Source: Myxocyprinus asiaticus (Eukaryota; Chordata; Actinopteri; Cypriniformes; Catostomidae). Taken from it: a DNA stretch of 64,000 nucleotides. The notes beneath the pieces were generated by a model that had not been told where the DNA came from, made no database searches, and saw nothing but the letters and a program-made list of their open reading frames with translations. Below are positions 23,251 to 34,117 of this stretch, one piece after another. The first letter of the stretch is position 1; each line of letters begins with the position of its first letter. The stretch lies in assembly GCF_019703515.2 (NCBI RefSeq), contig NC_059351.1, positions 19,770,001-19,834,000 of the forward strand, written 5' to 3'. Made by a program: the position numbers and the translations under genes.

Positions 23251-23588
23251 CTCCACATGCACTGGTTACCTGTCTGTAACCCCATGTGATGTATCTTCCA
23301 TGAGACGGTTTCCCCGTTGGTAAACACATGTCTTCCTTGAGCAGAGTCCCCTCTGCCATCAGTCACCGTGTTTGTAGAGCTCCGTCTCCTCTGGGTAGGA
23401 CCTACCACAGGGACTTCTCCACATGTGACACTGCCGAAAAACTCGGTAAGACCATGTGACATATTTCCACACATTACCTCCCCTTCGGGCAGGGTGTGGT
23501 CTCCTCAGTGACTTCCCCTTGGGAGTGACAGTCAGGTGCACTGGCTACCACGTAACACAGTTCAGCTAGTTGTGGTGTTTCGTATAGG

Positions 23589-23700
23589 GACCCCTATTGT
23601 CACTACATCGACACAACGTCGAGTGAGTGACAGATAGGGAACGTATTGGTTACTTTCGTAACCTCCGTTCCCTGATGGAGGGAACGAGACATTGTGTCCC
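23589..23700 (+). repeat. Internal complementary region (ICR) of DIRS copy 1
   Basis: Segment A (23589-23642) is the reverse complement of the outer left end (18618-about 18670), including its private GTCACTCACTCGAC stretch. Segment B (23648-23700) matches the outer right end read inward (23898-23954 reversed), including GTTCCCTGATGGAGGGAAC. The two lie back to back with about six bases between. This is the arrangement known for DIRS1, where the ICR templates the joining of the two element ends into a circle. Confidence 0.9.
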
Positions 23701-23749
23701 TCCTGCCACAACAATGAACTACCCACTGAAATGACCGGGACCTTGTCTC

Positions 23750-23954
23750 GGCTCCTCAGCACAAAACCTGAATGAGTGGTTGCGAGCCAGCTCCTTTTAT
23801 ACCTGTATGTCCGGGGGAGTGGCATGCAAATTCCACTCGCCAATTCCCATTGGCCTTTTCTCAAAGATCAGAGGTGTTTGGGGCTCCCTAGTGTCACTAC
23901 ATCGACACAACATCTCGTTCCCTCCATCAGGGAACGGAGGTTACGAAAGTAACC
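23750..23954 (-). repeat. Right inverted terminal repeat of DIRS copy 1
   Basis: It is the reverse complement of the left terminal repeat through its inner 150 bases or more, including TATAAAAG and AACCACTCATTCAG. The outer end is different and carries a short hairpin GTTCCCT-GATGG-AGGGAAC, then GTTACGAAAGTAAC at the tip. Confidence 0.9.
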
Positions 23955-24221
23955 AGGACGTTTGTTTCACTGTCGATAAAATCACTTTCTGATTCACTCA
24001 TTGACACAAGGTCGACACTCATGGGTCCAAGGAGTGAGGTGGCGAGAGGAATCGCTAACGCAGCTGTTATGGTAATGATGATAGTAAAAATAACAGTGGC
24101 ATAGTGGAGGTCATTAACCACAGCAAACATATTCACAGTACCCTATTTTATGACAACATCTTCTCATTTTTTCCTAACAGGCATCAATGTGAACAGCAAA
24201 CTCGTGGTCGCACTTTGACTT

Positions 24222-24481
24222 CCCTTACAAAAAAGTCGAAACTAGCTGCAAACTTGCTGTAAATTTGTCACTCGTTATGTTCACATGCAAATAAGCTTGC
24301 GATCTGTGGCAAATGTTTGCCAGAAGTTTGCAGCTCTTCACCGTTAATGGTGAACCTCCGGCCAACATTTGGCAACAATGGACAGTTTGCCGCAAGTTTG
24401 CCGAAAAGCTCATTTGCATGTGAAAATTATCTGTGGCAAATTTGCAGCAAATTTGCAGTGAACTCTCAGTTTTTGTAAGGG
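24222..24481. mobile_element. Palindromic MITE with CCCTTACAAAAA ends, copy 1
   Basis: The ends CCCTTACAAAAA and TTTTTGTAAGGG are inverted repeats. The body is a long imperfect palindrome of GCAAACTTGC, TTTGCCA and CATGCAAAT motifs centred on TTCACCGTTAATGGTGAA. A second copy lies at 33844-34117. The open frames inside are shadows of the palindrome. Confidence 0.8.
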
Positions 24482-25237
24482 TTGTGTACTAATGGACTCC
24501 AGAACACAGCGGCAGTAAAATACTCCCATGTGAATTTGTGTCCCTTTGCATATGTAGATGAATCTCTAAAATCTCAGAGGTGAAGTGCTCCTGCAGATCA
24601 AGTCAACTGTCAATGTTACTTCAAGGTTCTTTTTCCACCTGTACATATTTTAAGTACAAATACTTAAATTGGTGTGATCTAATGTAACCAGGTTGATTCA
24701 GTCCTTCATCAATACATGATGCTGCATTCGAACTGGAAGGTTTCAATGAAAGTCCAAAATGACTACCATTTTGGCCAGAGAAACAAACAAAAAAGTACTG
24801 TGTGCTCCTTTATTATTTAACATCTGTAATCTAGTCCAATCTCAGAACAACCTGTGAATCATTCACACAGATTACAAGTATCATTCACCTTCTCTCAGGA
24901 TTGCAACTGAAACACAAAAAGTGAGATTAGATCTGATCACAACTGCTACCTGAGCTGATGATTATTAAACATCTCACAAGATTACAGCCATCTCTATTCT
25001 GTCTGATTATAATCACGTGTCATTTGATTCCTTTGGAGAAACTCAGTTTCACACTGTAATCCATCTGAACAGAGTGAGCAGATTACCGTACGCTTAACAA
25101 TCTTGGACGAGTGCCATGGATGCTGATTACAGCTCCAACACAAGATTGCAATACTTCATTAATGTAACAGGAAATAAATTAGTAGTCCACTGATAAAGTA
25201 TATGCTTTTCAATGGCTAATGCTGGTATATAAGCACA
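24482..25237. other. Unassigned intergenic sequence
   Basis: No gene or complete repeat was recognised. Confidence 0.5.
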
Positions 25238-25440
25238 CAGTCCCAGTCAAAAATTTGGACACCCCTACTTTATTATTACTATTTTTCACATTGTAGAATA
25301 GACTAGTAGTGCAAGCAATCTCTAAATTAATGATATAAAACTACAGTATATGCTATGTTTATTTAATATTTATTCATAACAAATAAAATTTTACACATTA
25401 TTTCAACCTGTCCAAGAGCCATGCACTGTAATAATCACAC
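25238..25440. mobile_element. Tc1-like terminal fragment
   Basis: The stretch CAGTCCCAGTCAAAAATTTG followed by GACACCCCTACT resembles the terminal inverted repeat of fish Tc1-like elements (CAGT...CAAAAGTTTGGACACAC type). No matching opposite end was found nearby, so it is a fragment. Confidence 0.5.
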
Positions 25441-25639
25441 TGGGTCATAAAACCAACTGCTTATCAGGAGGTGTGAAGCTACCATCAAAAACACAGATTT
25501 TTTTTTAAAGCCTATTCGATTAAACATGCGACAGAAATATAGGACCCTACCTAAAAAAATTAAATAAAAAAACTCTTGCAATGTTTACTTAATGGAAAAA
25601 CATTGATTATTTATATTTATGTTTAACTTTTTAAATAGG

Positions 25640-25760
25640 CTAAAAGAGTGTTCAACAGCATATTACCCATTTTTGCTGAGGTATCGAAATTGTATTGAGA
25701 ATCATGAAATGTACTGGTATCGGTACCAACTACTGAAATGTTGGTATTGTGACAACCCCA
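25640..25760. repeat. Dispersed repeat R3, copy 1
   Basis: Blocks TAGGCTAAAAGAGTGTT, TTGAGAATC.TGAAA and ATTGTGACAACCCC recur in order near 54345-54425. The end TTGTGACAACCC may be a hAT-type terminus. Confidence 0.45.
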
Positions 25761-25847
25761 CTCAACAATATAAAACATGAAACAAGCAGATAAATGTATA
25801 GTTACAATAAATTATTTTTTAGAAAAGTGACAAAAAAGTACTATACA

Positions 25848-26590
25848 CCGATCAGCCACAACATTAATACCACCTGCCTAATACTGTGTAGGTCCCCCTC
25901 GTGCCACCAAAACAGCGCCAACCCACATCTCAGAATAGCATTCTGAAATCCTATTCTTCTCTTCACAATTGTAAAGAGTGGTTATCTGAGTTACCGTAGA
26001 CTTTGTCAGTTCAAACCAGTCTGGCCATTCTCTGTTGACCTCTCTCATCAACAATGCATTTCCATCTACAGAACTGCCACTCACTGGATGTTTTTTGATT
26101 TTTGCACAATTCGGAGTAAATTCTAGAGACTGTTGTGCATGAAAATCCCAGGAGATCAGCAGTTACAGAAATACTCAAACCAGTCCATCTGGCACCAACA
26201 ATCATGCCATGGTCCAAATCACTGAGATCACATTTTTTCCACATTCTGATGGTTGATGTGAACATTAACTGAAGCTCCTGACCCATATCTTATTTTATGC
26301 ACTGCACTGCTGCCACACGATTGACTGAGTAGATAATCGCATGGATGATAGGTTAGTGTCAGACGGGCTGGTTGGAGTATTTCTGTAATTGCTGATCTCC
26401 TGGGTTTTTCACACACAAGTCTAGAATTTACTCTGAATGGTGCAAAAAACATCCAGTGAGCGGCAGTTCTGACAAAGTCTACAGTAACTCAGATAACTGC
26501 TCTGCACAATTGTGGTGAGAAGAATAGCATCTCAAAATGCTATTCTGAGATGCAGGTTGGTGCTGTTTTGGCAGCATGAGGGGGACCACA
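25848..26590. mobile_element. Fold-back pair of Tc1-like transposon fragments
   Basis: Two copies of the same element lie head to head. Arm 1 runs on the minus strand from about 26286 to 25848, and arm 2 on the plus strand from about 26300 to 26590. Matching blocks include ACAAAGTCTAC.GTAACTCAG, CTGCTGATCTCCTGGG, ATGCTATTCTGAGATG and GGTGCTGTTTTGG-like sequence. Arm 1 keeps a decayed N-terminal transposase reading frame with helix-turn-helix character (LSISVTADLLGFSCTTVSRI). Arm 2 has lost about 90 bases in its middle. It could be two insertions or one inverted duplication. Confidence 0.7.
26011..26286 (-). pseudogene. Tc1-like transposase N-terminal fragment
   Basis: The 91-codon frame contains KCDLSDLDHGMIVGARWTG, then a helix-turn-helix stretch ending in CTTVSRIYSELCKNQKTSS, as expected for the DNA-binding domain of a Tc1-like transposase. 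It continues in another frame (25878-26084, with VTQITTLYNCEE), so at least one frameshift is present. No catalytic DDE region remains. It would have bound the terminal inverted repeats of its own element. Confidence 0.65.
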
Positions 26591-26599
26591 ATAGCTTTG

Positions 26600-27346
26600 T
26601 GTGAGGAGGGTTTTAATCGCTGAAAATCTTTTCCATCTATGAAGGCAGTCACATTTAATTCAGAATATACAAACCGAACTTGAGCTTCACAATCTGTCAC
26701 GAGACAAGACATTTAAAATTAAATCTGTCCAAAATGAAGGTGTTTTTGAGTTAGTTTCAGTGGTTTGTAACAGCTCACCAGCGTGAACCTTCAGAAAAAC
26801 TTTGTACGGGCTGCTAAACACCTTCTTACTGCCATTGGTCCATGTCATCTGTAAGTGTGACCTGGAGCTCTACATACTTTGAGGCCGACCGCTAATTCTC
26901 GTTCAGTCAAATGAGATCAGTCAACATGAACACACCGGTGTGTAGAGTGAGCTGTTGCAAACTTACCTACATCTACATTTTCTAAGAAAATGTCATGTGA
27001 TGTTTTTGTTTAATTAGTCTACAAAAGGAATAAAATCTTCTCAAATATTCTGAAGTGCCTATTCACTCTGTTCTTTTATATGCTGCTTCACTCATGTGCC
27101 TTGTGGATCTGAAAGCCATTCACACATCTGCCCAAAGTAAGATATGCCTCTAATCATCATTCTTTTTTTGTATTCTACCGATTAACACTCTTTTATACAC
27201 TCATATTTGTAGTAGTATCAGTCTCATCACAATTTACAATAACAGAGTATAGTTTGTGCATTTTATGGCTGCTTATAGCGTGTTAGTGCAGTAGCACCAT
27301 TATTGCAAAAGATAAACATTACAAATTACACATTATCTACTGCATA
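26600..27346. other. Unassigned intergenic sequence
   Basis: No gene or complete repeat was recognised. Confidence 0.5.
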
Positions 27347-27348
27347 TA

Positions 27349-28503
27349 CACTGCCAGCAAAGGTTTAGAATAATGTACAGATTTTGCTCTTATGGAAAGA
27401 AATTGGTACTTTCATTCAACAAAGTGGCATTCAACTGATCACAATGTATAGAAAAATTACTATTACAATTTGAAAAATATTTTCAGAACTTCTTAAACTA
27501 CTTCATAGAGTTCTCATCAAGAAATCCTCCATGTGCAGCAAAGACAGCTTTGCAGAACCTTGGCATTCTAGCTGTCAGTTTGTCCAGATACTCAGGTGAC
27601 ATTTCACCCCATGCTTCCAGTAGCACTTGCCATAGATGTGGCTGTCTTGTCGGGCACTTCTCACGCACCTTACAGTCTAGCAGATCCCAAAAAAACTCAA
27701 TGGGGTTAAGATCCATAACACTCTTTTCCAATTATCTGTTGTCCAATGTCTGTGTTTCTTTGCCCACTCTATCCTTTTCCTTTTGTTTTTCTGTTTCAAA
27801 AGTGGCTTTTTCTTTGCAATTCTTCCCATAAGGCCTGCACCCCTGAGTCTTCTCTTTACTGTTGTACATGAAACTGGTGTTGAGGGGGTAGAATTCAATG
27901 AAGCTGTCGGCTGAGGACATGTGAGACATCTATTTCTCAAACTAGAGACTCTGATGTACTTATCCTCTTGTTTAGTTGTACATCTGGCCTTCCACATCTC
28001 TTTCTGTCCTTGATAGAGCTAGTTGTCATTTGTCTTTGAAGACTGTATTGCACACCTTTGTATGAAATCTTCAGTTTTTTGGCAATTTCAAGCATTGTAT
28101 AGCCTTCATTCCTCAAAACAATGATTGACTGATGAATTTTTAGAGAAAGCTGTTTCTTTTTTGCCATTTTTATCTAATATTGACCTTTTGACATGCCAGT
28201 CTATTGCACACTGTGGCAATTCAAAAACAAACACAAAGACAAGGTTAAGATTCATTTAATGAACCAGATTTACCAATTTAGCATGATTACTCAAGGATAA
28301 GGTGTTGGAGTGATGGCTACTGGAAATGGGGCCTGTCTAGATTTGATCAAAAATGACTTGATAGTGATGGTGCTGTTTTTTACATCAGTAATGTCCTAAC
28401 TATACTTTGTGACCAACTGAATGCCACTTTGGTGAATTAAAGTACCAATTTCCTTCCGAAACAGCAAAGTCTGTACATTATTCCAAACTTTTGGCCGCCA
28501 GTG
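27349..28503 (-). mobile_element. Internally deleted Tc1-like transposon
   Basis: The ends are imperfect inverted repeats of about 95 bases. The left reads CACTGCCAGCAAAGGTTTAG and the right, reversed, CACTGGCGGCCAAAAGTTTG. Both continue with AATAATGTACAGA and AAATTGGTACTTT. A TA dinucleotide flanks each side (27347-27348, 28504-28505), as in Tc1/mariner elements. At about 1.15 kb it is shorter than the usual 1.6 kb or so, because the middle of the transposase gene is missing. Confidence 0.9.
27498..28167 (-). pseudogene. Tc1-like transposase, deleted and frameshifted
   Basis: The start MAKKKQLSLKIHQSIIVLRN at 28167 leads into a paired-type helix-turn-helix (EIAKKLKISYKGVQYSLQRQ), then CGRP. 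After a frameshift near 27985 it continues with VSSLRNRC and TVKRRLRGAGLMGRIAKKKP. The line NWKRVL at about 27710 then jumps straight to MDLNPIEFFWDLLD and the C-terminal helix. The segment holding the first two catalytic Asp residues is absent, and only the NPIE Glu remains. About 220 codons are left of the roughly 340 usual. The protein would have cut and pasted the element. This copy cannot, but its ends could be moved by an intact relative. Confidence 0.88.
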
Positions 28504-28505
28504 TA

Positions 28506-30103
28506 TATATAACTTTACATTATCATTGAGTAGTTAAAACAGCTTCTTTTACTGATCTTGTGTGAATTCTACTCAAAGAATTAGGCATAAATGCATTGAT
28601 AACACATTTTATTGTCATATTAGTTGAAGTTTTACATCGTTCTAATATTAATGAAGACAATGAAGAAGCTAAATGAAATACGATCTGTTAAAAACTGGAC
28701 ACATTCCCCTGTGAATATCCAATAATAATGAGGTGGTAAGAGCATAATGGCATAAGAACAATGTTTAGATAATACTGCATGAAGCAAATCAATACTTTGA
28801 TTTGTCAACTTTTGTCAGCTTTTGAGCAGTGTTGAGATATTGTGGTTTGTAACGATTATTTACACATGACTCTAAGAAAACTAGACGCGACTGGCACATT
28901 TAGACAAGTTATTTTTCATACATACACAGTGGAGGTAAACCAACATCCCTTGATCTACCAGACGCCCCACTGTTTGTGTTCTCAGTCTCAGGTGTGTCTC
29001 GCGCTGCACTCACGGATCAGGAGAGATGTCACCGGGGCATGTGTGTAATTGCACTGGGATGCGCAGACAGACTTTTGGCATCTGTTGTTGGAACTGTGAC
29101 AATGACGTCTCATGAGTTCATATACAAACACACACCAACACAATTAACACAATTAACAGCTAAATGTATCCATATCAAACCAACTGCAAGACGAGGAATG
29201 GAAATACACAACTAGACAGACTATAATATAATTTTGTCCCTATTCACTGCAATGGGAAATCACAAAACATTTCCTGATAAGTCAGGTTTTCCATGACTGT
29301 AGTAGCCTGGATAATTATTAAAAATAGTTTCAAATAATATCAAGACACAATCATTGAAAATTCAGCCATCAGTCAATATAGGAAAAACGTCACCTACAAA
29401 GAAATGGCAAAAGAGAGAAGACAGTAAAGCAGAGGGCAACTTTCATCTCAAAGCAAGATTAAACAGAGAAAATCAATGACCACCATTTTGAATAAATGTC
29501 AGACAAACACTCAAGATCATTCAAGACCAGGCAAATCTTTATGTTTGTTAGCTGGTTAGGAATCTTGTATGTAAAACTACATCAATGTTTCTTTTTGCAT
29601 CGTATGGGGCAGTTCAATAGAGTCTTGCTCTGTAATTCAAGTTTTCACATCTTAATCAATGCAGATGTGCAATTATGAGTCAAATATGATCTTTCATGTG
29701 TTTGTAAATGACCTGCCATCTGACTGTGTAGCCTCTCTGAATCTCAATCCAATCCAATCCTCAGTCCAATCTCATTTCTATGGCATTTATTAGACATTTA
29801 AAATGTTTTGAATCATTATTTCATTATAAAAAAGTCTTTCACACTGTTGTAGAATCAAATAGGATTAATGAAACTTTCAAATTACTTAATGAAACATCAT
29901 ATTTATTTACTTCATTGGTCAGTTTTGGTCAATGAAGTGTTCCAGTCTCAAGTGAGAATTATATGGAACAAAAACGTTCACTAAAAATGTAGCAATGGTT
30001 GACAAAAAGCGAAGTCCATTCTGTGTAACATTCTGTGATACGAAATTACTCTAGCTTTCTGGCCTGTCATTGGCCTACAGTCCACAGCAATCTATTTTGC
30101 AAT
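28506..30103. other. Unassigned intergenic sequence
   Basis: No gene or complete mobile element was recognised. A short inverted repeat ACTTCATTGG...TCAATGAAGT lies near 29910-29940. Confidence 0.5.
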
Positions 30104-30398
30104 TTAACCCTTACCAGCAGGAGCGTTCAAATTTGGGAACAATTATTCCCATGGTTCCTGTCTCAGTATCCTCGCCGTCCAATCACCGATTTTATTTCTG
30201 AAAACTGTCAGATACTCATGGCAATATAAGTTAAAAGCACATATGATTGGTTAAGGGGTTACTGAGCATGAATAATAGATGTATCGTCATCAGCGTCATC
30301 CTCCATTTTCCTGAGCAGAGCCAGAGAGGATACGCCGGAAGATTACCTCCAGTGTTGGACTTACTGCTTCAAATTGAAAACTGAGGTGATCTTTCGAG

Positions 30399-31035
30399 GT
30401 AAGACAAGTATTTGTAGGAGTAACGCTAGTTATTTCTGGAAAAAATGACACGACCATTGGCGTTCATCAGACAGGGAGCTAGTCTCTATTTTTAAGCAAA
30501 TTTCTGTGAAACTTGCTAAATAAACATTAGCTAGCAATACTATGTACATTTTTAGCTAAACATCAATAACTTTTTTGGCCAATTTTGTCACTTGTGGAAG
30601 ATAGTCAAACCTTTTTAGTTACGAGGCATTTATTTGTAGGAGTAGCGCTAGCTAGTTTTTTTCTGGAAAAATTTACGTGACCGTCATTGGCGAGCCTCTT
30701 TTTATATCAACCTTTTTTTGGCAGTTTCTGTGAAACTTGCTAAATAAACATCAGCTAGCAATACTATGTACATTTTTAACTAAATATCAATAACTTTTTT
30801 TGCCAATTTTGTCGCTTGTGAAAAATCCGCCTGAAGTAATGTGAGGCAGACAGCAGACGCTGTTCAGACCTTTTTTTTTTTTTTTTGGATGCTGTTCAGA
30901 TCTGCCTGGAAACTGGCCTGCTAGTTAGATAAGTCATCTAGCTTGTTGATTTTCCCATGTAATAAAAAAATAAATAAAATGGTAGATAGAACACACTGCT
31001 GGCTACCAATTGTTGTACTTTTTTTTCTGTTGTAG
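30399..31035 (+). other. Predicted 5-prime intron of the piggyBac gene
   Basis: A donor TCGAG/GTAAGA at 30399 and an acceptor preceded by a pyrimidine-rich tract (TTTTTTTTCTGTTGTAG, ending 31035) would join a short leader to the ATG at 31038. This is an inference from splice-site consensus only. Confidence 0.45.
30406..30825. repeat. Tandem duplication in the piggyBac leader
   Basis: Two direct copies of about 200 bases (30406-30600 and 30630-30825) share TATTTGTAGGAGTA.CGCTAG, TTTCTGTGAAACTTGC and AGCTAGCAATACTATGTACA. They differ at scattered positions. Confidence 0.8.
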
Positions 31036-31037
31036 AG

Positions 31038-33002
31038 ATGGATAGAGCACCCTCAAGAGGAGAAGGCAATTGACTGCTGATGAGCTTAGGTTCGTAGCAG
31101 AGGAGGACATGGCTCATGAGGGCATGAGCACACAGCAGGAAGATCTGCTGGACCAGGAACTACTGCAGGAAGACCTGGACCACGAGGAGATGGAGGATGA
31201 GATGGAACCTGGTCCCCAGTCAAGACCATCAACTGGGTATGTATGAATGTGTATGTATTGTTTGTTTCTATTTCTCATATGACTGATACTCACAGTAACA
31301 CTAACACTATTTCTCTTATTATTTTGGGTATGGCTAGCCATTCTCGCACAGGTCCCAAGTCAGCTAGAAAGCGTAAACGCTTCCCTGACTCTGTTTCTTA
31401 TCCCTCGTACTCTGACATCGATTCACAGTTACCAAAACCTCTCCCATTTAAGCCTAGCCGTCCATTCGGTATTGACTTAGGTAGCGTGCGTCAGGCTGTG
31501 TGATCAACCTCCAATATGATGTTGCGAGAAATTGACTTTTTCATGCTGTTTTTTATTCAGGCTGTAGTTGCTGAGATATGCAGCTTTACAAACCATCAGG
31601 AGTGGGAGCTCGTCCTAAACTGTCCGTCATATTCCACCTACCAAGGGGCTTGGATGGAGGTGACCCCCGATGAATTAAAAAAAGTTCTTGGGTTGCTCAT
31701 TTACATGGGGTTTTCAATTCTCCCTGATTCCCATCCTCACTGGGGAACCAAGTCACTTCAGGGCTCGTGGGCGAGGGTATTTATGTCGCGTGACCACTAC
31801 AAGGCTCTTTTAGCAGCTCTAAATGTTGTAGACCATACCACAGAGGATAATCAGGATCGCCTTAGGAAGTTGCGTTATCTTATGGACCACCTCAAACAAA
31901 AATGTCAGTAGCTCTTTCAGCCTAACCAAAATCTCGCAATAGATGAACGTATGGTCAAGTCTAAAGCTCGATCAGGATTTAAACAATACATGAAGGGCAA
32001 GCCTACTCGGTGGGGTTTTAAATTATGGGTAATTGTAACATCAGACTCGGGGTATACTCTCAACTTTAATGTTTACACAGGTAGTCATGATGGGCGTGTC
32101 ACTGACTTGGCCACCAAAGTAGTTGAATCGTTACTGCAGCCATTCAAAGACCATGGCCACAGTGTTTGGTTTGACAACTTTTACACGTCCCCAGCTCTTA
32201 TGGTTGTTAGAAATAGGAACTAATGCCTGTGGGACATGCAGGATGAATCGTAAACTGTTTTCTGCAGAATTTAAAGACATCAAAATATGGAAACGCAAGA
32301 CAGCTCATGGGGATATGAGGTGGTGTAGGATTGAGAGGAATGTACTTGTAATTCAGTGGAAGGACACGCGTGCAGTTACATGCCTCTCCAATTTCAACAA
32401 TGCAAATGGCTCAACCGAAATTATTAGGTTTATAAGAAATGATGGTGACTGGACAAAAGAAGTAGCCCTCCAGCCCACTGTCATCAGCGATTATAACAAA
32501 AACATGGGCGGTGTTGATAGGTCAGACCAAATTATAAAATCTTACGACGTACTACAAAAAACTCAGAAGTGGTGGAAGACTCTTTTTTTTCCACTTCATA
32601 GACATTGCCGTCATCAATAGTTTCATATTGTTTAAGGAATGGCAACACATTCATGTGGCACCAGGGGATGAGCGTAGACCGGTGAACTTAACCCAGATAG
32701 ATTTCAGAGAATACCTGGCTCATCAGCTGGGAAGTATCGATATTCACGCAAGTTTCCCTTTGCATACACTAAAGCCTGTAGTCCCTCCTTCGTCATCACT
32801 CCACACAGCCCATGTCCCTAAATTTGAAGAGTCCTCTAAGAGATGTTGGCTATGCTATTGGAAAAGTAAGACTGAAAATAAAACTAAAGTAGCTTGTTGC
32901 GTGACGGAATGTAATGGCAAAAGACTTTGATTGGTTCGCGATAGGAACTGTTTTCAGTCTTGGCACTCAGCTGAGTGTGACCAGTTTCGTGAAGAGGCCT
33001 AG
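31038..33002 (+). pseudogene. piggyBac transposase (PGBD4-like), several stops and frameshifts
   Basis: The ATG at 31038 gives MDRAPSR. A one-base shift then leads into a Glu-rich N-terminus (EEDMAHEGMSTQQEDLLDQE). A putative intron at 31237-31337 would join PQSRPSTG to HSRTGPKSARKRKRF in frame. The main domain follows, with stops at 31501 and 31909. It shifts frame near 32190-32215 and again in a T run near 32582-32590, with another stop at 32928. The three catalytic Asp codons are kept: AIDERM (31942-31944), WFDNFYTS (32173-32175) and GGVDRSDQ (32516-32518). The C-terminus holds the Cys-rich zinc-binding domain (RCWLCYWKS, ACCVTEC, then RNCFQSWHS). It is dead as written, but the family assignment is firm. 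Confidence 0.92.
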
Positions 33003-33215
33003 GTTGGGCTGTGTTTACTGGTGTTGTTGTCCTCCCCCTCCCCTCTTTTCTCCCTCTCTTCTCTCCACAGGTATTGCAGTTGTTGAGTATTTATGAATTT
33101 ATATATATTCTGTTCCTGCACACTTTATTAAAAATGTATTTACTGTAGATAGTTCGAAAGTTTGATTTTGTATGTTTTGCTGTGTAATACGTGTGTAATT
33201 CTAATGTTCAAATTA

Positions 33216-33221
33216 AATAAA
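33216..33221 (+). terminator. Poly(A) signal of the piggyBac gene
   Basis: AATAAA lies about 215 bases after the last stop of the transposase and before the right end of the element. Confidence 0.5.
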
Positions 33222-33843
33222 GTGTGTGTTTTATTGAACACATAAAATGTATATTTCAGTATGTGTGTCCTTCAATTTCAGATGCAATTTCAATTTATTA
33301 TTACAGGTGCTCAAAAGGAGTATTTGTGGAGTGGTCATGTGAAATGTATCTTAACATTCTAAATGTTTGTTTTATTCTGTTTTCCCACTAATCACTAGAA
33401 TGGTCATAACTTTTAAACAATAGATTATATTTCTAATCTGTCTGCTATTCTACATTGCCCACAAAATTATGTAGATTTCATACACTCTAAGTTTCCCTCT
33501 AGCTTGTAATTAAAATGGATGAAAATGCAGTTGTCTGATGAAGCATGGTGGCCGGAGAAGATTTTTGTAAAAATTGCTGTGTGAAATCTTATTGATAAAG
33601 GATGATTAGCCTTAAATAATTATACATATATTTATATCATTTGAAAGCCCTAGTTCTTCTCTTCAATATGGTATATACAGTTCAGGTGTGTGATCTTATA
33701 TGAATATGAAATAATATGAATATTGATATGAATATCATATTCTGGCACAGAATGGAATTTTCGGAATATTGGGCTCAGGCTTTAAAGGGTTAATTCCTCA
33801 ATCTGTCAGAGATAGATTTATTATAAGGGCTTTTCTAAGGATG

Positions 33844-34117
33844 CCCATTACAAAAATTGAGAGTTCACTACAAATTTGCCGCAAACTTGCAGCAAATTCG
33901 CCACAGGTAATTTTCACATGCAAATGAGCTTTGCAGCAAACTTGCGGCAAATTGTCCATTGTTGCCAAAGGTTTGCCAGAGGTTCACCACTACTGGTGAA
34001 GAACTGCAAACTTCTGGCAAACATTTGCATTGAATCACAAGCATGTGATTTGCATGTGAAGATAACGTGCAGCAAATTTGCGTCAAGTTTGCGGCTAGTT
34101 TCGAATTTTTGTAAGGG
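33844..34117. mobile_element. Palindromic MITE with CCCTTACAAAAA ends, copy 2
   Basis: It is related to 24222-24481 in the opposite orientation. It begins CCCATTACAAAAATTG, ends ATTTTTGTAAGGG and is centred on TTCACCACTACTGGTGAA. It lies about 50 bases outside the right end of the piggyBac element. Confidence 0.8.

Larger units (their letters stand above)
18618..23954 (+). mobile_element. DIRS1-like tyrosine-recombinase retrotransposon, nearly full length, broken
   Basis: In order, this 5.3-kb element has a left inverted terminal repeat, a gag-like region, reverse transcriptase with RNase H, a tyrosine recombinase, an internal complementary region (ICR) and a right inverted terminal repeat. 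Inverted rather than direct terminal repeats, an ICR and a tyrosine recombinase in place of a DDE integrase define the DIRS group. All coding parts are split by frameshifts and stops, so this copy cannot act alone. The left end joins a GTT and the right end an AAC, consistent with integration without a long target duplication. A second copy begins at 62592 in the same direction. Confidence 0.93.
30104..33793 (+). mobile_element. piggyBac-like transposon, nearly complete
   Basis: TTAA lies at both ends (30104-30107 and 33790-33793), the invariant piggyBac target. The inner ends CCCTTACCAGCAGGAGCG and, reversed, CCCTTTAAAGCCTGAGCCC form short imperfect inverted repeats. Between them lie a plausible 5-prime exon, an intron with a tandem duplication, the broken transposase and a poly(A) signal AATAAA at 33216-33221. 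The element is 3.7 kb, longer than compact piggyBac copies because of the 5-prime intron and the long 3-prime part. Confidence 0.85.

Noticed and set aside
18618..23954. Methyltransferase domain reported in some DIRS elements
   Set aside because: I could not identify a convincing methyltransferase motif in any frame between the RNase H and recombinase regions.
18618..23954. Ordinary LTR retrotransposon or endogenous retrovirus
   Set aside because: Terminal repeats are inverted, a tyrosine recombinase takes the place of a DDE integrase, and an internal complementary region is present.
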